The notes below the pieces were generated by a model. That model was not told the DNA's origin, did no database searches, and saw only the letters and a program-made list of their open reading frames with translations. 64,000 nt of DNA from Streblospio benedicti. Lineage: Eukaryota; Annelida; Polychaeta; Spionida; Spionidae. Shown here one piece after another: positions 14,701-29,700 of this stretch. Position 1 is the first letter of the stretch. The number at the start of each line of letters is the position of its first letter. The stretch is from NCBI GenBank assembly GCA_019095985.1, contig CM032662.1, positions 20,157,244 to 20,221,243 on the forward strand, read 5' to 3'. The position numbers and the translations under genes were made by a program.

Positions 14701-17700
14701 GTCAAGTTATACAGTAATGTAATATTTTTTCTCCTTTTTGTTGCACACATGCACACCATGTACATTTTGAAAATTATTTTAGCTCTTCGAAACAAAGCTG
14801 GAGATTTTTACCTAAATGGCAACTACGTTATTGACTTGGCAAAGAAGAAGACATTTGCTGGCACCAACATCAAGTACAACCGTGGAGGACAGGAAGGCCA
14901 TGGTCACCAGCACATCCTTGCTGACGGACCCACAAATGAACCTCTTTTTGTGTCGGTAAGTCAGTTTTGTCTAAATGATACAGTGCTTTTCAGGTTCTTA
15001 TTGCCTTAAGACCGCATACACCAAACAATATCATTGGAAAAAAATCCACAAGATCGAATCCACGGGTATTTATTAGGAATATGAAAGAAAATAACACGTA
15101 AGTTAGGTTGTTAGTTAATTAGAACCTATGTCAGAGAAAGAAAATGTATCACTCTCAAAAGTTTCAAGCTCTGTATTTTATGGTTATTACCTCATTTACA
15201 GGTATTGAGAACTGATGGTCCAACTCCAGTGATCAACTACAAATACTCCCTTCCTGAAGCCAGCAGCAGCAACATAATAGCCGACTACCAGTGGGTGCCA
15301 GAGGCATGGGGAGAGTGTTCACGAAAGTGTGCAGGAGGTTTGTGCATCTATGTGACTTTATCTTATGAATGACATTGTTGTTCAGTTCGAAAAAGAAATG
15401 AACAGCATGGAAGTAAATATTTCTCCTTGTCACCACCACTAGAAAATGTTTGGAGCAAACTACTTTTGTTTTCGTTTCATCTGTGATTTATCAGAATGAT
15501 AATCAGGGATTGCTTGCTTTCCATGAAAACTTCAATTTAATATTGACATACACAAACACTTTACAGTATCTAGAATGTGAACAAACATTCCGTGAAGTTG
15601 TGCTGAATTGTTTGAAATACTTTTAGTGTGAAAAAGTGCAATGTGCTCACAAAGTGCCAGGTATGCCACTCAACTTACCTGGTTTTAAAGTAGTCTAAAT
15701 ACTCAGCCTAGTCATAAAAAGCACAATGTTGACCTTTTGATCCATAATCCTGCATAACTAGCATGCACTATGCATTTCTTTCCATAATATCACTTCATAG
15801 ATATCAGGTGTTTCTCACCTGTTAATATCTGACAGCCGTCTTATACATAAATATTTCTGTACCTCCATATTTCTGTTATTAGTAAGTATTATGAAGCTGT
15901 TGATGTCAGTTTATTTATGTAACAATAATTCTCACAGTAAGAGGTGTAGGGACCACCCTGTCGACTGATTGTATTGTTACCGGTACAATGAATGTAACAA
16001 TTTTGCTATTGTAGGCATCATAATGGAATTACTTGTAACTAAATGTCAGACGCGTTCATGTTTATCTGTGGTTTAAACTAGTTCTTAGTAAGTTTACTAT
16101 TACACTTTGTCACTCATTCTTTAACGACAGGCATGGCCACTTCTGGCATCAAAACCACTGACCAGCTAGTGGAGAGATATATTCCAGACTCAAATGACCA
16201 AACGAACTGGTGATAGGATTCGAATTGCTGTTGTACGAGCTCGAGTAACACAGTTATGTCACTCACATGGTACCTGGTTGTGTTATTCATCTCATGGATT
16301 TGTTTCCTGTCTTGTGTAAACTGAGGACATCGGTTCTGCAATTGATTAACATGTTTTAAAAGGGGCTTGAGTTTAACAAAAGAAAGCAATTTTAATTGTA
16401 CTACTATAGTGGCATTAGTGTTTTTATATATCCTATTGATAATAACTTTAGCATGTAGTTAGGATGGTGCCTTTGTCTGGGATAAATGTAGTAGATGAAC
16501 CATATCAAAATTATACAACAAAGTATGCCACCTCAAGCTACACACTGTGTGCAGCAGCTCATTCAGCAATTAGATGATCACAAGAGTGTCCTACCAGACT
16601 CCAGCATGTTGTGTCTATGAGTCGGCCAACAGATAAATGTGGCTACAAATTGAGACGGCACCATTCCCCCAACAGCTTACCCAGGCAGGCCCGGAATGCG
16701 CATTAGCACCAATTATATGATACCTTAATAGACATTTACCAATGGAGATATGCCCCGTAACTTTAGCAGACACATTAACATTCTTCATTAGTAGAGACTA
16801 TTTAATATTTCTTTATGATTTACCTCTTATGTATGTACATTTGATGGAGATACTGCCCTGAAAGATTCACTTACCCGGTATGTCTTGAAAATTAATCTCT
16901 TATGATATTCTATTTGTTTTAAAAAATTGTAATAATATTGTACCAAAAACTGTAGGTAACTAGCAAATGCTAAATAGTAGCTCTCGATCTTAATAGAAAA
17001 AGTCATGATTCATGGTGAAATTAACAAGATTATGAAATCAGCATTATATGATTTTGCAATACGATTTTTTTTGTCTACAATTCTCTTTGGGTTTATGTTG
17101 TGGGTTTTCTACCATAATGTATTTTCACTGTATAAACATATTTGTCATCAATTTACCTGTGGAAGAGAAATGTTAACAGATGATCTGTAAATGTATTTAC
17201 TAAAATGACATACTTTGGCTTAGTAACCTAATAAATTATCCATGTCATGTCTTTCACCTCTTCTGATGGTTGACTGAGAAGAATAAACTTGCGGCAATAT
17301 GTGTTGTAAATCTTCTATGAAAACAGCTCAGTGGCTGCAGTTGGCAAGGTAAAACTATTCTCCATGTAATATGTCATAATTTGTGATTTGTGATGTATGT
17401 TTAGATAATCCTCATCTAAGGTGAGGAAATGTTATCCCCACTCTTGTCATGTTTATCTAACATTTATAGACCACTTGCTATGAGATTGATAGAAAGACAT
17501 GGGAAAGAGCAAGCCAGTTTAGATAAAATATATTTATTATTGGATTATCCTAATCAACTTATCAAGGATATAATATAGCTATGAATCATGCAGTTAGTCG
17601 AGATATAACCAGATTAAATTTAAAAAAAAGAAAACATTAATAGATACAAGAATAAATACAGGATGCAAAAAAGAATCTGTATACCTTGGTATTTTTGCAG

Positions 17701-20700
17701 GACAATATTTATATCAATGAGTGATTTTGAAATTAAATGCTATAGAAAATCGTCAAGAAACTAGAAAGCGTGCAATTCTGGATCAGATGGACCTGGTGAC
17801 AGGGACAACAGGGTACAGATTATCTATTGAGTTTGTCACCTTCAAGGTAAACATGAGGCTGAAATCAACAGAATCCAGGCATAGCCAGGGTGAGAAGTTG
17901 CTGGATCTGTGAATCTGGTGGCTGGCAGTCTGACAGTTTCCATGTGAATCGCTCATAACGCTCCAATTAGCAAACGGCTGTATACATATGCATATCCTGA
18001 ATCAGGTGATGATGCTCAAGATCTGATTAAAAGACAGCTGTAATTGGAATCAGTTTAACAGAAGATAGTTTATCTTGAAATGTAATCTGTCAAAGAGGTT
18101 GACAAAGATTAATCAATCATCATGCATCAAACACTTGTAAGATGTGTGTAGAATTGGATTTTAGCAGCATTATCATGGCATTGTGAGATTGCATAAAAAC
18201 TGAGCACCTTCTTTTTTAGTCTATGGATGATGGATTTAGGATTTTGGCCTCTGGCAACGATTTTATGTGGTAGTTTAGTACCTTAGAATTGATTGTATAC
18301 ATGCTGTAAAACTAAAAATACAGGCTTGATGCACATTTTATCACCAGCTTGCCTCAGTTTGTTGTAGTGGTCTCTTAAACTACCATCAAGGCCGACATGT
18401 CATTTGGCACTCCATAAAAGATATCTTTTATTGTTAGTTAGTTGTAGAAGATTCTTCAATGAAGTGCACACTAGGAAAGGTGCAATGACCCTTGGTGCAG
18501 TTCATGTTTTCAATTCAAGTATGTAAATATGTGTGAAATGACATGAATTGGAGACATATCATCTACTAGTAGTTTATAGTATTAGTAGATGAAACTTTTC
18601 TCATGGGATCCCACCCACCTTGAGGAAAGTGGCTGTATTGTGTGTGCAATTTCCACGTACCATTCATGTTTCCTTTCCAGATTTCACACAATCAACCGTT
18701 GTTGTTCAATTACTCAAAGGGTCTAACCACAGTAGAAATGTTTCCACATATCACCGCAAGCCATGGTCTACATGAACACTTTCCTTTCACCTAATTTTGA
18801 AAAAAGTGGGAAAGCTGTTCAGCCAGGATAAGCATTAAAAAGATAATTTGAAAAAATGGGCAATGCTTCCAATTACTCACATAAAAAAAGCTTGCTGAAA
18901 ATCATGTATAATCATCGATACAAAGAGAGATGATTCTGTTCTGGCTTCTTGTTGATATCTACTGTGTGATAGATTACTGAATTTTTAAAAAGATTTATTT
19001 TAAACTTTATTAAATATTAGATACAAGAAAATGTTTGTTATTTTTGGATGTAGCTATGTAACATGGTTTTTGTTCAATTATTTTCAGTAATTAAACAGTG
19101 TGACTCATTTATTTTGGACTATAAGTCAACTTAATGGATACCTGCAAACATTCATTATTGTATAATCTACCTGATATTATACAAATTTTGGATAACACAA
19201 AATCAATGATTACTTCCGTCACTTAGTTGGGTTCATCTGTATCAAGTACCATTTTTTCAATGTTTTCAAGGTTCGCCAAAATAAACATCCATACACTTTA
19301 TCATAAAGAAAAGTACACAATTCTGCTCATTGTGTATTCATTATCACATAGGATATCTTGTTTAGAGCTATCAATAATATTTTTAAAAAATTGTGTGCCA
19401 TTGAACAAAATCAATGCATGCGCTTTTTTAATGTAAATATGTAAGAAGCTTTCTTAGCTTTGTATATGCACTTTATAATCTCCAAATCCTCATAAATGCT
19501 GTGGGGGCATACTAGTACTTCAAGCTACAAATGAATAAATTCATGAACATCTAGATGATCATTTCTACAGAGTGATGAATCCAGGTTTCGTGTGTGATAC
19601 CCAGTGAACTAATCAACCTGACTGGACTACATGAATGGCATACTATGCTTGATGTATTCATAAGATTTTCCAGATATGAGATGATAATTATATAATTTAG
19701 ATTAGTTTTGAAATACAATTATCCTGCACATTATATTGACTTGTTGGAATCTCAATTTCCATTAACATAATGCAAACATCTGCTTTGTTCGTTGACCAGG
19801 GATGGCCTGTTGCTATTTGAAGTAGGGAATGCATTATGTTTTACTCTTTTACACAGCTTTACAGATAGACCTGTGCTAGCAACATTCTTCATTTCCAAGT
19901 AGCACAGAAAAGCTGAGCACTCGTCTTTTTTTATTTGATTTTGAGACACATATTTTTATGGGTACATCCGGTGTGTGTTATAAGGTCATTTAAAATCGTA
20001 TTTAATGTTATATCATTCAAAATGTGTATTTCACATAAAATTGATTGCTGCCACGCTGATCAACATTGGAAAATGAAGAAAATACATCTATTTAAGACAT
20101 GGATCTATATATAATTACGAAGAGATGGGCGTGGCCATGTTTTGTTTTTTTTATTTTTGGAAATTCGTCTGCAATCACTTTCCTGGGGCGCTTTCACGCT
20201 TTTTGAGTGTTGCACTTTATGAGAAATCACCTTTTATGGGTTTATTTGTTCTTCGTGCGCTTGCTTTCATCAGTATTGAGGAGAAAACTGACTTACCATC
20301 ACCGAATTGGGTAAAATGATTCTTTTCGTTTCTACGACTCACTTCCGATTTCGGCACACCATTGTTGCTGCGTGCGTTATGTTTTTCTGTTGCTGCGTGC
20401 GTTTGTCTGTGTTGCGGTTGCTGTGTGCGTTATGTCTCCGTAGGAGACGGGGAAGCTAGTTCTTTATAATAGTGAAGTTCGCAAGTTTTTGTTAGTCACT
20501 AGTCACTGCCATTCTTATAAAGACCGTTTTTTTGCCCATATCTTCGTCAATTTTCATGCTAACCAAAATCCGATTAAAGAGTCATAATCCTTACTCAAAA
20601 TTCTATTAGGAACGTTCTTTCCATAGATGTCATATGATCAATGATACTTGAAAATGACCTTTAAATATTTAAAGTCGTGTTAGTCTAGAATTGCATGGAA

Positions 20701-23700
20701 CTGACAAAAACGATTTTGATGGTGGTGTCAAGTATGTTTTGATTTATGAATGAAAAAGATTTTAAAATTATTAGTTTATATTATCTATTCACAACGAAAC
20801 AAGCTATTGATAGTATTCTAAACCATTGGAGCCAGCATCATGGTAGGGTATGTGTGGTATGTTTAACACTATGATTTACAAACCCTATACCATACACATT
20901 TACTATTATATAAACCTTCTATATGGTAATGTGTATTGTATAGTGTTTGTAAGTCATAGTATACCCCTCCCATAATGCTGGCACCCATGTTCTAAGCAAA
21001 AACAAATACAGTACCGGGTATATATCTCCTATTAAAGTATGACATTTGTGTGCTAATATTAGTTATTTCAGGTGGTTTATAAATATACATTTATTGTAAA
21101 ACACCGCAATTAGATCTGTTGTAAAATGATACTGGATGTTGAGAATTGTTGACAACGGTTATTTGTGTTTCAGGCATACAAACCAGGGAATTGTCCTGTA
21201 GAGACGCAGAGACTGGAGATGTTGTTGGTGATGAAATCTGTGACATTTTCAACATCCCAGACAGAGAGCAGGAGTGTAACACAGAGCCGTGTGAGGCAGA
21301 GTGAGTAATCACTTGCTTTTGCAGAATGAGATCATAGTTTAAAATTGGTTTGGACTGCTGCAAATTTACGATATACAATCATGTAAACATGGATGAGCTT
21401 TTTGGTTGAAAAAATTGTCTATGGTGGGTCTTAGCATGAATGTGTATTTACTTTGGAATTTCAATGGTCTAAATTTGTATATGGTCTTTTACATGTACCT
21501 ACGCGAGTGTCGGCCTATAGATCATTGCGTATGGTAGTTACAGGGTGTCACTATTGTATGTTGATTACTTTGAATAAACTATCTGCTAATGATGTGCAGT
21601 GTGTACATCATTAAAAATTTATTACAGTATACAACCATCCAAAGGACCAACCCCTTATGAAGGCCCACCCCAAAATTGACCATATAAGAATCAAACAATG
21701 GAAAGTCCAATTTGATTTCACATTCATGTTAAACCCTGTATCCTGTATCATGAATATTGCCGAATCCCATGGGTATAGATCTAAAGTGTTGAAATGTCAT
21801 TGAAATGTAATGTGCCATGCATGAACTTGTTATTTTACTTTATATGAAATGGTCAACTCTTATGGTGACTGCATTTTATTTGACACTGGTTACATGTGTA
21901 TTTAAGGTTATTTTTAATGCTAATTGTATTGCTTCTGTCGATTACAGATATCATGTGGGTGCATGGGAAGCATGCTCCACATCATGTGGTAAAGGTGTTC
22001 AGATCCGGCCGGTGTTCTGCCAGCAGCTCCAGACAGATGACCTGTTTGCCATCGTCACGGACGACTTATGTAAGGGCAAGAGGCCGTTGTCATACCAGCC
22101 ATGTAACCAGGATGTACTCTGTCCTTCTTGGGAGGTCGGACCATGGTCCACGGTAAGGAATATTTTAATTTCAAGAGTTCATACTTACTTTGGATGTTAA
22201 CATGCGATATTGTGTAACATTTGGAATGTTAAGTCTTCATTATGATGATTATGATGTAAGCATGGCACAAGCTTTTTCTTTTTAAGTTAATAGTGTGGGA
22301 TCATGATCGTGATTCATCTTTACCTATCCATGTGACATAATCTGTTCGATGCAGTGTAACCGTGTGTGTGGGAGCGGGGCGCAGACCCGTCAGGTGATCT
22401 GCCGCGCTCAGCACCAGCTGGAGAACGCAGTGAGTGACCTGCTGCCCGATGCGCTGTGTGCCGACCAGGAGAAGCCGGCCATGCACCAAGACTGTGACAA
22501 GGGGCCATGCGAGGGACGCGAGTGGGTCGTGTCAGAGTGGATGGGGGTGAGTAGCAAGTCTTAGCTGTAAACTGCAGGCTGCATTATGATTTTAAATGCA
22601 ACAAATGGATTACGATGTCTTTGATGGAATTCTGTAATTGCAATGCCATTTTGTGTGTGATATTTCGTTGAATGTTTGTGTGTGACTGGTTGCTGTTTAT
22701 TAGTACAAGAAATGGTTTACAATGTCATTTTGGAATTCTGTAATTGCGATACCATTTTGCATGTTATATTTTGTGAAATTTCTATTTTGATTCACGGTTG
22801 GGGGTGTTGAGTAAAGTCATTTCTAAAATGTTGCTCATTGCTCTGCGTTATCTATACGTAAGTTGATTAAGGTACAAGTTAGGCGAGTGAATGCTAATGT
22901 TAATGATGAACACCATGCACAACAATAGCAAGTGTTCTATGCTCCCAGGGAGTTGAGAAAGTCAATATAGTGTGACGAGGATTCTAATAAACTGATGATA
23001 ATAGTGAATTGCGACTGTAAATAAGCACTTTTCCTTTTACATTTACATCAAACAGCATTTTCCTTTTAAATGGTTGATAATCACTTTCATTAATTACAAC
23101 CTATAATCAACCATTCCCCACCACTTACTCACAACAAATCATCATAAGTTGTCTCTCTGGGGAAGTCTTGCTACATTTATATACAACCGAATCCGTCTAC
23201 ACACAGTGCACTGCTGACTGCACCAGCGGTTATGAGAGCCGCCACGTGATGTGCAGCAGTCTGGAGGGCAAGGTGTTCCCGGACGAGCTGTGTGATTTGG
23301 GCAAGCGGCCCGAGGTGCAGCAGGCGTGCGCCCGCGACGACGACTGCCAGACGCAGCCCAAGTGGCACTACTCACAGTGGAGTGAGGTTTGTTGGCCTTC
23401 GTGTTCCTATTCGATAGTCATAGAATCGATTAGTATGTGGACGGTTAAAAAAAATTGAGACCGGTTAATTGGCCCTGCAAAACCGAACCGTAACCGGTTA
23501 ACCGCAAATTATCAATCACCAAAGTATTTCATTTCATTTTCAGGAAATACATGCATGGTGAATGATCAAAGGATAACTTTACACGTAGTACTGCAAATAT
23601 GTTACATGTGTGAGTAGATCTAGTCAAATGTGTTACATGTGTATGGAGTAGATCTACTCTATTTAGAAACGTCGAGCGAAACGACATATTGATTAGATAC

Positions 23701-26700
23701 CTTGAATCTACAACATTAGTGGTTTATGCGTTTTGTCTTCACCGGCAAGGAGAAAATTATTTGAACGTGACATACATGTATGTCATATCATATAACGCAG
23801 AATTAATTAAATGTGTGGAATATATAGCTTGGTAATGACAATTATCATCAAAATTAATAACCGGTTAGTCAATCTAAGAACCGGTTATGCTTAGAAAATC
23901 GACCGTAGCCGGTTAACCGGTTAACCGTACACATACTAGAATCGATGTAGAATTCAATGAAAATTATTATAAGCAGTGCAGTGGTGTTGCTGAGAATTTA
24001 TGTTCTAAAGTGTCATAGGTGTCCAAATAATTAATTTACAATTAAACTGTGTATTTTATTAGGTTTTTCTTTACAACTTATTTGTTGTAGGTTACAGATA
24101 TATATGAAAAGCACTTTGTTTTTGATACATAAGTATTCATTATGTTGAATGATTAACCATTTTTTAGTGCTCTGCCAAGTGTGGTCTCGGTATCCAGACA
24201 AGAACTGTGCAGTGTGCTATTCTGGAGGATGGTGTGCTCAAAGTTGTAGAAGATGCGGCGTGTGATGAGGATCTAAGGATGGTAGAGACACAGGACTGCA
24301 ATGGCACCAGCTGTGATGGACTCTGGTTTTCTGGACCTTTTGGCAAGGTGTGTTTATAAATTCTAATCTACTGAAAAAAAAAGAATTTTGTAATTTCAAT
24401 TCTTTTCTTTGTGACAACGAAACTATGGTAATGATACATAGCTAATGCTTTGAAAACGCATGCCTTTAAACCAGTGGTATCTAGATTGTAAAAATGTAAA
24501 CGGATAACATATATATATTTGAATATTCCTTTGGTAGTGTTCTGATGCCTGTGGAGGAGGTCAGATGAAGCGAGAAGTGATGTGCTTCTCCAATGCTGAA
24601 CTTGTTGACCCATCACAATGTGACAGTAACAGCAAGCCTGACGAAGTGGATGACTGTAACCAGCACCCATGTGATGATGGTAAGTCTATCATGGTACATG
24701 TCAGATATACCGGTAACATTCATGTGCCAATCATTAGTGGTAAACATTTTAGTGCATTGATCATTTGCTAACATATATGTTTTTAGACAACTTGCTGGTT
24801 GTTGGTGGCTGTAAGGGCACCCAGCATGGCTGCTGTCCTGATGGAATAACAGCAGCAGAAGGCCCCAACTTTTACAACTGTCAGTCAGGAGACCGCATTC
24901 CTGTTGGTCTGTGTGTGGAGACAGACTTTGGATGCTGCTTGGATGGAGTTACTCCGGCTCAGGGACCTTTCAACTTTGGATGTCCAGATTTTACTTGCAA
25001 GGTACGAGTGCTTTTTCTGCACGTTTTAGGTTTCTTTCATTGTAAGACAAATGTGAAATGAAATTGTCATGATTTCCATAAGTGGAAAGAATCTTATAAT
25101 TCTCTCACACTCTGACATGTGTTTTACAATTCATTTATTGTTTACAGCATACCGAGTTTGGGTGCTGTGATGATGGTCAGACTCCCGCCCTGGGATCTGC
25201 ACAAGAAGGGTGCCCAGCTCTCTTTGGCTGTGAAGCAACTGCCTATGGATGCTGTGAAGATGGTATCACTGCTGCGCTAGGACCTAACAAAGTGGGATGT
25301 GAATTCTTGTCCGTCAATGCTTGTGAACGGTCAACGCATGGATGCTGCCAGGATGGAGAAACACCTGCTCTAGGTAGTGTACTTATAGAATATCATCTTA
25401 AGAATGACATTTTAAACTTTAAAAGAGTATTCATTAAATCCCTACTAGGGTAACAATTTGCTTTGCAAATGCACATGACATTGGTTTATGGCAAAAATAT
25501 TTGACAACATAATTTATGCTTTCTTTTATTTTCAATTTTGTATAAATACAGAATTGTTTATGTAAAATATGATGACATTGCAGGCCCCAACTTTGAAGGT
25601 TGTCTTGAGGAGTCGTCTGGTGAACTGTGTGAAGACACGCTGTATGGGTGCTGTCTCGATGGTATCACTGCTGCCCAGGGAGCCAGCTTTGAGGGCTGCA
25701 ATGAACTGGATGTCTCTTGCCACAACTCCTTGTATGGCTGCTGCCCTGATGCTTTTACTGCTGCTAAGGGACCTAACTATGTTGGATGTCCAGGTTAGAT
25801 AATGGACTCAAGCTGTTAGCGACAGATATTCACTACATATTACCTCATGAGCGTGTCATGTAAAATTCCTATGTTTAGAATTCAAGAAACTGTATGCAAG
25901 AAAATAGATTTGGAATATGAGCATTGTGTGCTATTTTTCTATGCAATGGTTTTCAATTTTGGAAGGTGTGATTGTTACACCGGGCTCTGGCTGTGGCTCT
26001 ACAGCCTATGGCTGCTGTCCTGATGGAGAAACTGCTGCCCTTGGACTAAATGGGGAGGGCTGTGACTTCACACAAATCGAAATAGATGACTGCGAAAATA
26101 CCCTCTATGGATGCTGCCAAGATGGATTCTCTATTGCCCATGGACCAGACTTCGAAGGTAGGCTTCTTCTTAATCTTAATGCCAAATAGCTACCAATAGC
26201 TACCAATAGCTACCAAAGTAGGTACAAAGGATAATAGGGGGTTCACAAAGTTATTGATATACATTCACAATGAAAGATGATCAGGAACTGGGTTCTGGGT
26301 GGAGCATAAAAGGTCATGCCGATTTAACCTATTCCTTTTGCATCCCAGCTGTGTGTGGCCTTCACCTTACATAGGTAAAGGCAGACAAGGTGATTGAAAG
26401 ATATCATGGGATGCTTTGATTCCTGTGTAAATGACCTATCTTGGCATAGATCACTGAATTCTGTTTATGTACAGTAAGTTTCTGTGAAAACAAAATGTGT
26501 GTTTGCCAATAATCTAAATATTGTAAAGTTGTTAGAAACTTCACTTGAAATGACTATGAATTTATAGTCATTTAATTTGAAGAACATTGCATTAGTAACT
26601 TATCTTTTACATATTTACATAATGTCTCTCAAATCTGATCCCTTGTTTGCTTGGATAAAACATCTGAAGATTGCTTCCATTCATTTTAAATACAATACTC

Positions 26701-29700
26701 ATCCCTAAGAGTAATATAATCATGAATGCCAGATTTTTATTACAGCAAAATATAAAAGATGTCAAGAGTAATGCTTAATATAATGAACATAAATGCAGAT
26801 ACGAGGCCTGTTTAGTTTGTAATAGATGTTTTCAATCGTGCATTGCTCCATGGATAGGCAAGTTTATGCCAATGTGTGTGAAAAGCACCACTGTGCACTA
26901 TGTTTGCAATGAGCTGAATACTCTGTAGGGAGTTAAGAATGAAAAGATAGTGTGAAAAGGATCTGGTGGAGATATTGTTCAAGTATGCATTATTTAGAAG
27001 AGTCAATCACAACGCAAAATAAGCACATTTTCACTTAGATTTTATTGCTTTTAATAATTACATGTAATGTGTATAGCAATAATTTGTTTTAAGAGATAGC
27101 AATATGTGCATATATGCTTTCGTTATATAAAATACACTTTCCAGGAGCTACAAAGCAGTAAACCATCTTTTGTTTGTTTGCAATTGAAACCCAACAATTC
27201 TTAATCTGAGCAGGTAATTCTTTGGTGTGCAACATGATGCTAGCTCAATGCTAGATTTTTATTTGATAAACATGAATAAAATGTGCGGCACGTGGCAGAT
27301 TCACACGTTGAGCATTATCATCCTTGATTATGTTAACTCCAGATGATAATAAACTTTAAGCAAAAGATGTTTGATGTAAAATATTTGGCTTATTCTCTTT
27401 TACACTACTGACACACCTATTTAAGTTTGAAAGTATTGCATATTAAATGAAATACAAGTATGACTGACATATTATTTTATAAAATAAGAAATTGAAACAA
27501 AAACAAAAAGAAAGTGGGTGCATATGGAGGTGTCGGTAAATCAGTGGAAGTATAAAAACATGAGTTTCCTATAAAAAGAAGATCTACCACCTGGAATAAT
27601 ATGGCTTCCTCATCCAGTCATCCTATGAAGTCAGACTTATAGCTGGTGGACTATTCAGAGAAAAAAATACATCAGTCCATTTTTGTGACACTTCAGACAC
27701 TGGTAGATAACATTGAGCAGACACAATAAGTTGGTGTGTTAAAGGAAGTCTTCCAGGATACTTCAAAAGAGGATATTTTTGCCAAGAGGGTTTTACAAAT
27801 AGTATATATCTTTTTGCACCGCTTGCTTTATTGTTCATTGTGTACTGGGATAGAATCAGTGCTTTCATTGGATCATGAGGCATCTTGTTGTTGTGGGCTT
27901 GTGGATTGTGCAACTCTTTAGGGGTAAGATACAAAATGTTTAATGTTATGTATGAGATTTGTGAAAGTGTCAATGTTACTTTGTTTCACATGCATTTTTA
28001 TTTTGTTTTTTTAAATGCTATGAAGTAAAATACCAGTGTAATACATTAAAATGTGTCTGTACGAGGGAACTACAACTTTAAGTAGCAATTATTATGTATA
28101 TGGTATATTTAGAATTAACCATCAATTTATTCAATTCATTTATATGCATGTATGAGAAATTTAGGCTTTCATAAATATTTTAAGTGAAAAATTGTGTCAG
28201 TTGTTATTTTGGCCATTTGTTTTGAATAGTTCCAAATACTTGTAGTCTTTGAATATGTTCATCATGTTGGTAATGACTGTATATAGTTCGAAATAGTATT
28301 CAAAATAAATGTGAATCAGAAAGTGATAAAAAGACCAAAATATAATGTATAATATTAGGGAAAGTATTTCTTACTATTTCTAAAATAAACTTTGACTAAC
28401 TACACCTTCTAAGTGTGACTAATCAATATAGAATAAATAACTGATTATTTGGCAACAATTTTATATTGCAGTTAATATGCATTGCTGATAATGTATTTCA
28501 TGGAGTTTAATGGTTTAATTAAAAACTCTTGGCATGGCTGTGTTGTGCTTCATGTAATTTAAATGTATAATTGAATTATTGGAGTCACAAAATAATATAT
28601 GATTTCTTAAGATTTTCCCCAACATGTTCTTTATATAATATGATTTAGAAAAATAATTGTAATTTGCAGACAGTTGAACAAAAAGTACGGCATATTTTAT
28701 ACTTATTGCAAGAAACAAGAAGCAAAATCAACATATAATTGTATGATGGCAAATGTCTGTTGCCATGAGTATCAATTCCATCTTACATAACTGTTATGCA
28801 TGATTATACGCTCAGAATGAACTGCGAAATGTGTGAGATTCAGCCCCTTGAATGTGTTTGTAGTATTATGGTTAAACACACTGTTTTATCAAGTGTCTCC
28901 TCTGTTCTCTCAAGTGGTGTATGTTCTGGAATTCTGAAAAAATACCACTGTGTTGATGGATGCAAGTTTTATGAGGTGCTTTGATACAAGACTGTACACA
29001 ACTCACTGAACACATGTGTTATAGGTCAGGTGTGCTGCCAGACATTTCATCCTATGGTCATAAAATACAGATTGTATCTTCATCTGCCATACCATAATGA
29101 GCAAAACAAATCTCAAGTGTTCAAATACTTTGTAAAAGATTTAATGAATGATAACACGAAATAGATGCTAATACAAGTACATTCTCATATTTGTGGAATA
29201 TTGTACCAACTTCGCTGGTTACATACATATGGGGATAGATGCACAATTTTCCTTTCATCATGTTCATAGGAACTCCTTAGCCTGGAATTCCTGATTGAGT
29301 GTCATGAGCTTAGAGAGCATTTTGTTGCGTGGATAGCCAGCTACCTAATCATTGCATGCGACAAACGTGCATGGTGTCATTGGTTCAGTGTTATTGAAAC
29401 ATTCAATTTTCTGTTCACGGGATAAAATGCTTGATCAAGAATTTTGCACTCAGTGAGTTCTCACTGCTCTGTTTTTACCATTTCAGCATTCAAAACTTCA
29501 ATTTATTTATGTTGGCTTTCATTTGTGTAACTTTTACCATCACATGAATACTATATATGTATGTGTAGTTTTCATGATAAGCTTCAGTTACAAAATGAAT
29601 ATGAATAATATTTAGCTATTTCAATGGGAGGTCTTTGAATGGGGCCTCCTAACCAAAGTACATTCAACTAATATGGTGGAATTGGTCAAAATAATGCATA

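Noticed and set aside
14635-15009. A 124-codon open frame starting at 14635
   Set aside because: Only 14783-14955 is coding (spacer exon 7). The ends are intron read-through on both sides.
20105-20470. GC-shifted stretch with repeated TTGCTGCGTGCGTT words and a TCTCCGTAGGAGA hairpin
   Set aside because: May be part of a transposon, but I could not find ends, target duplication or coding sequence, so no element is called.
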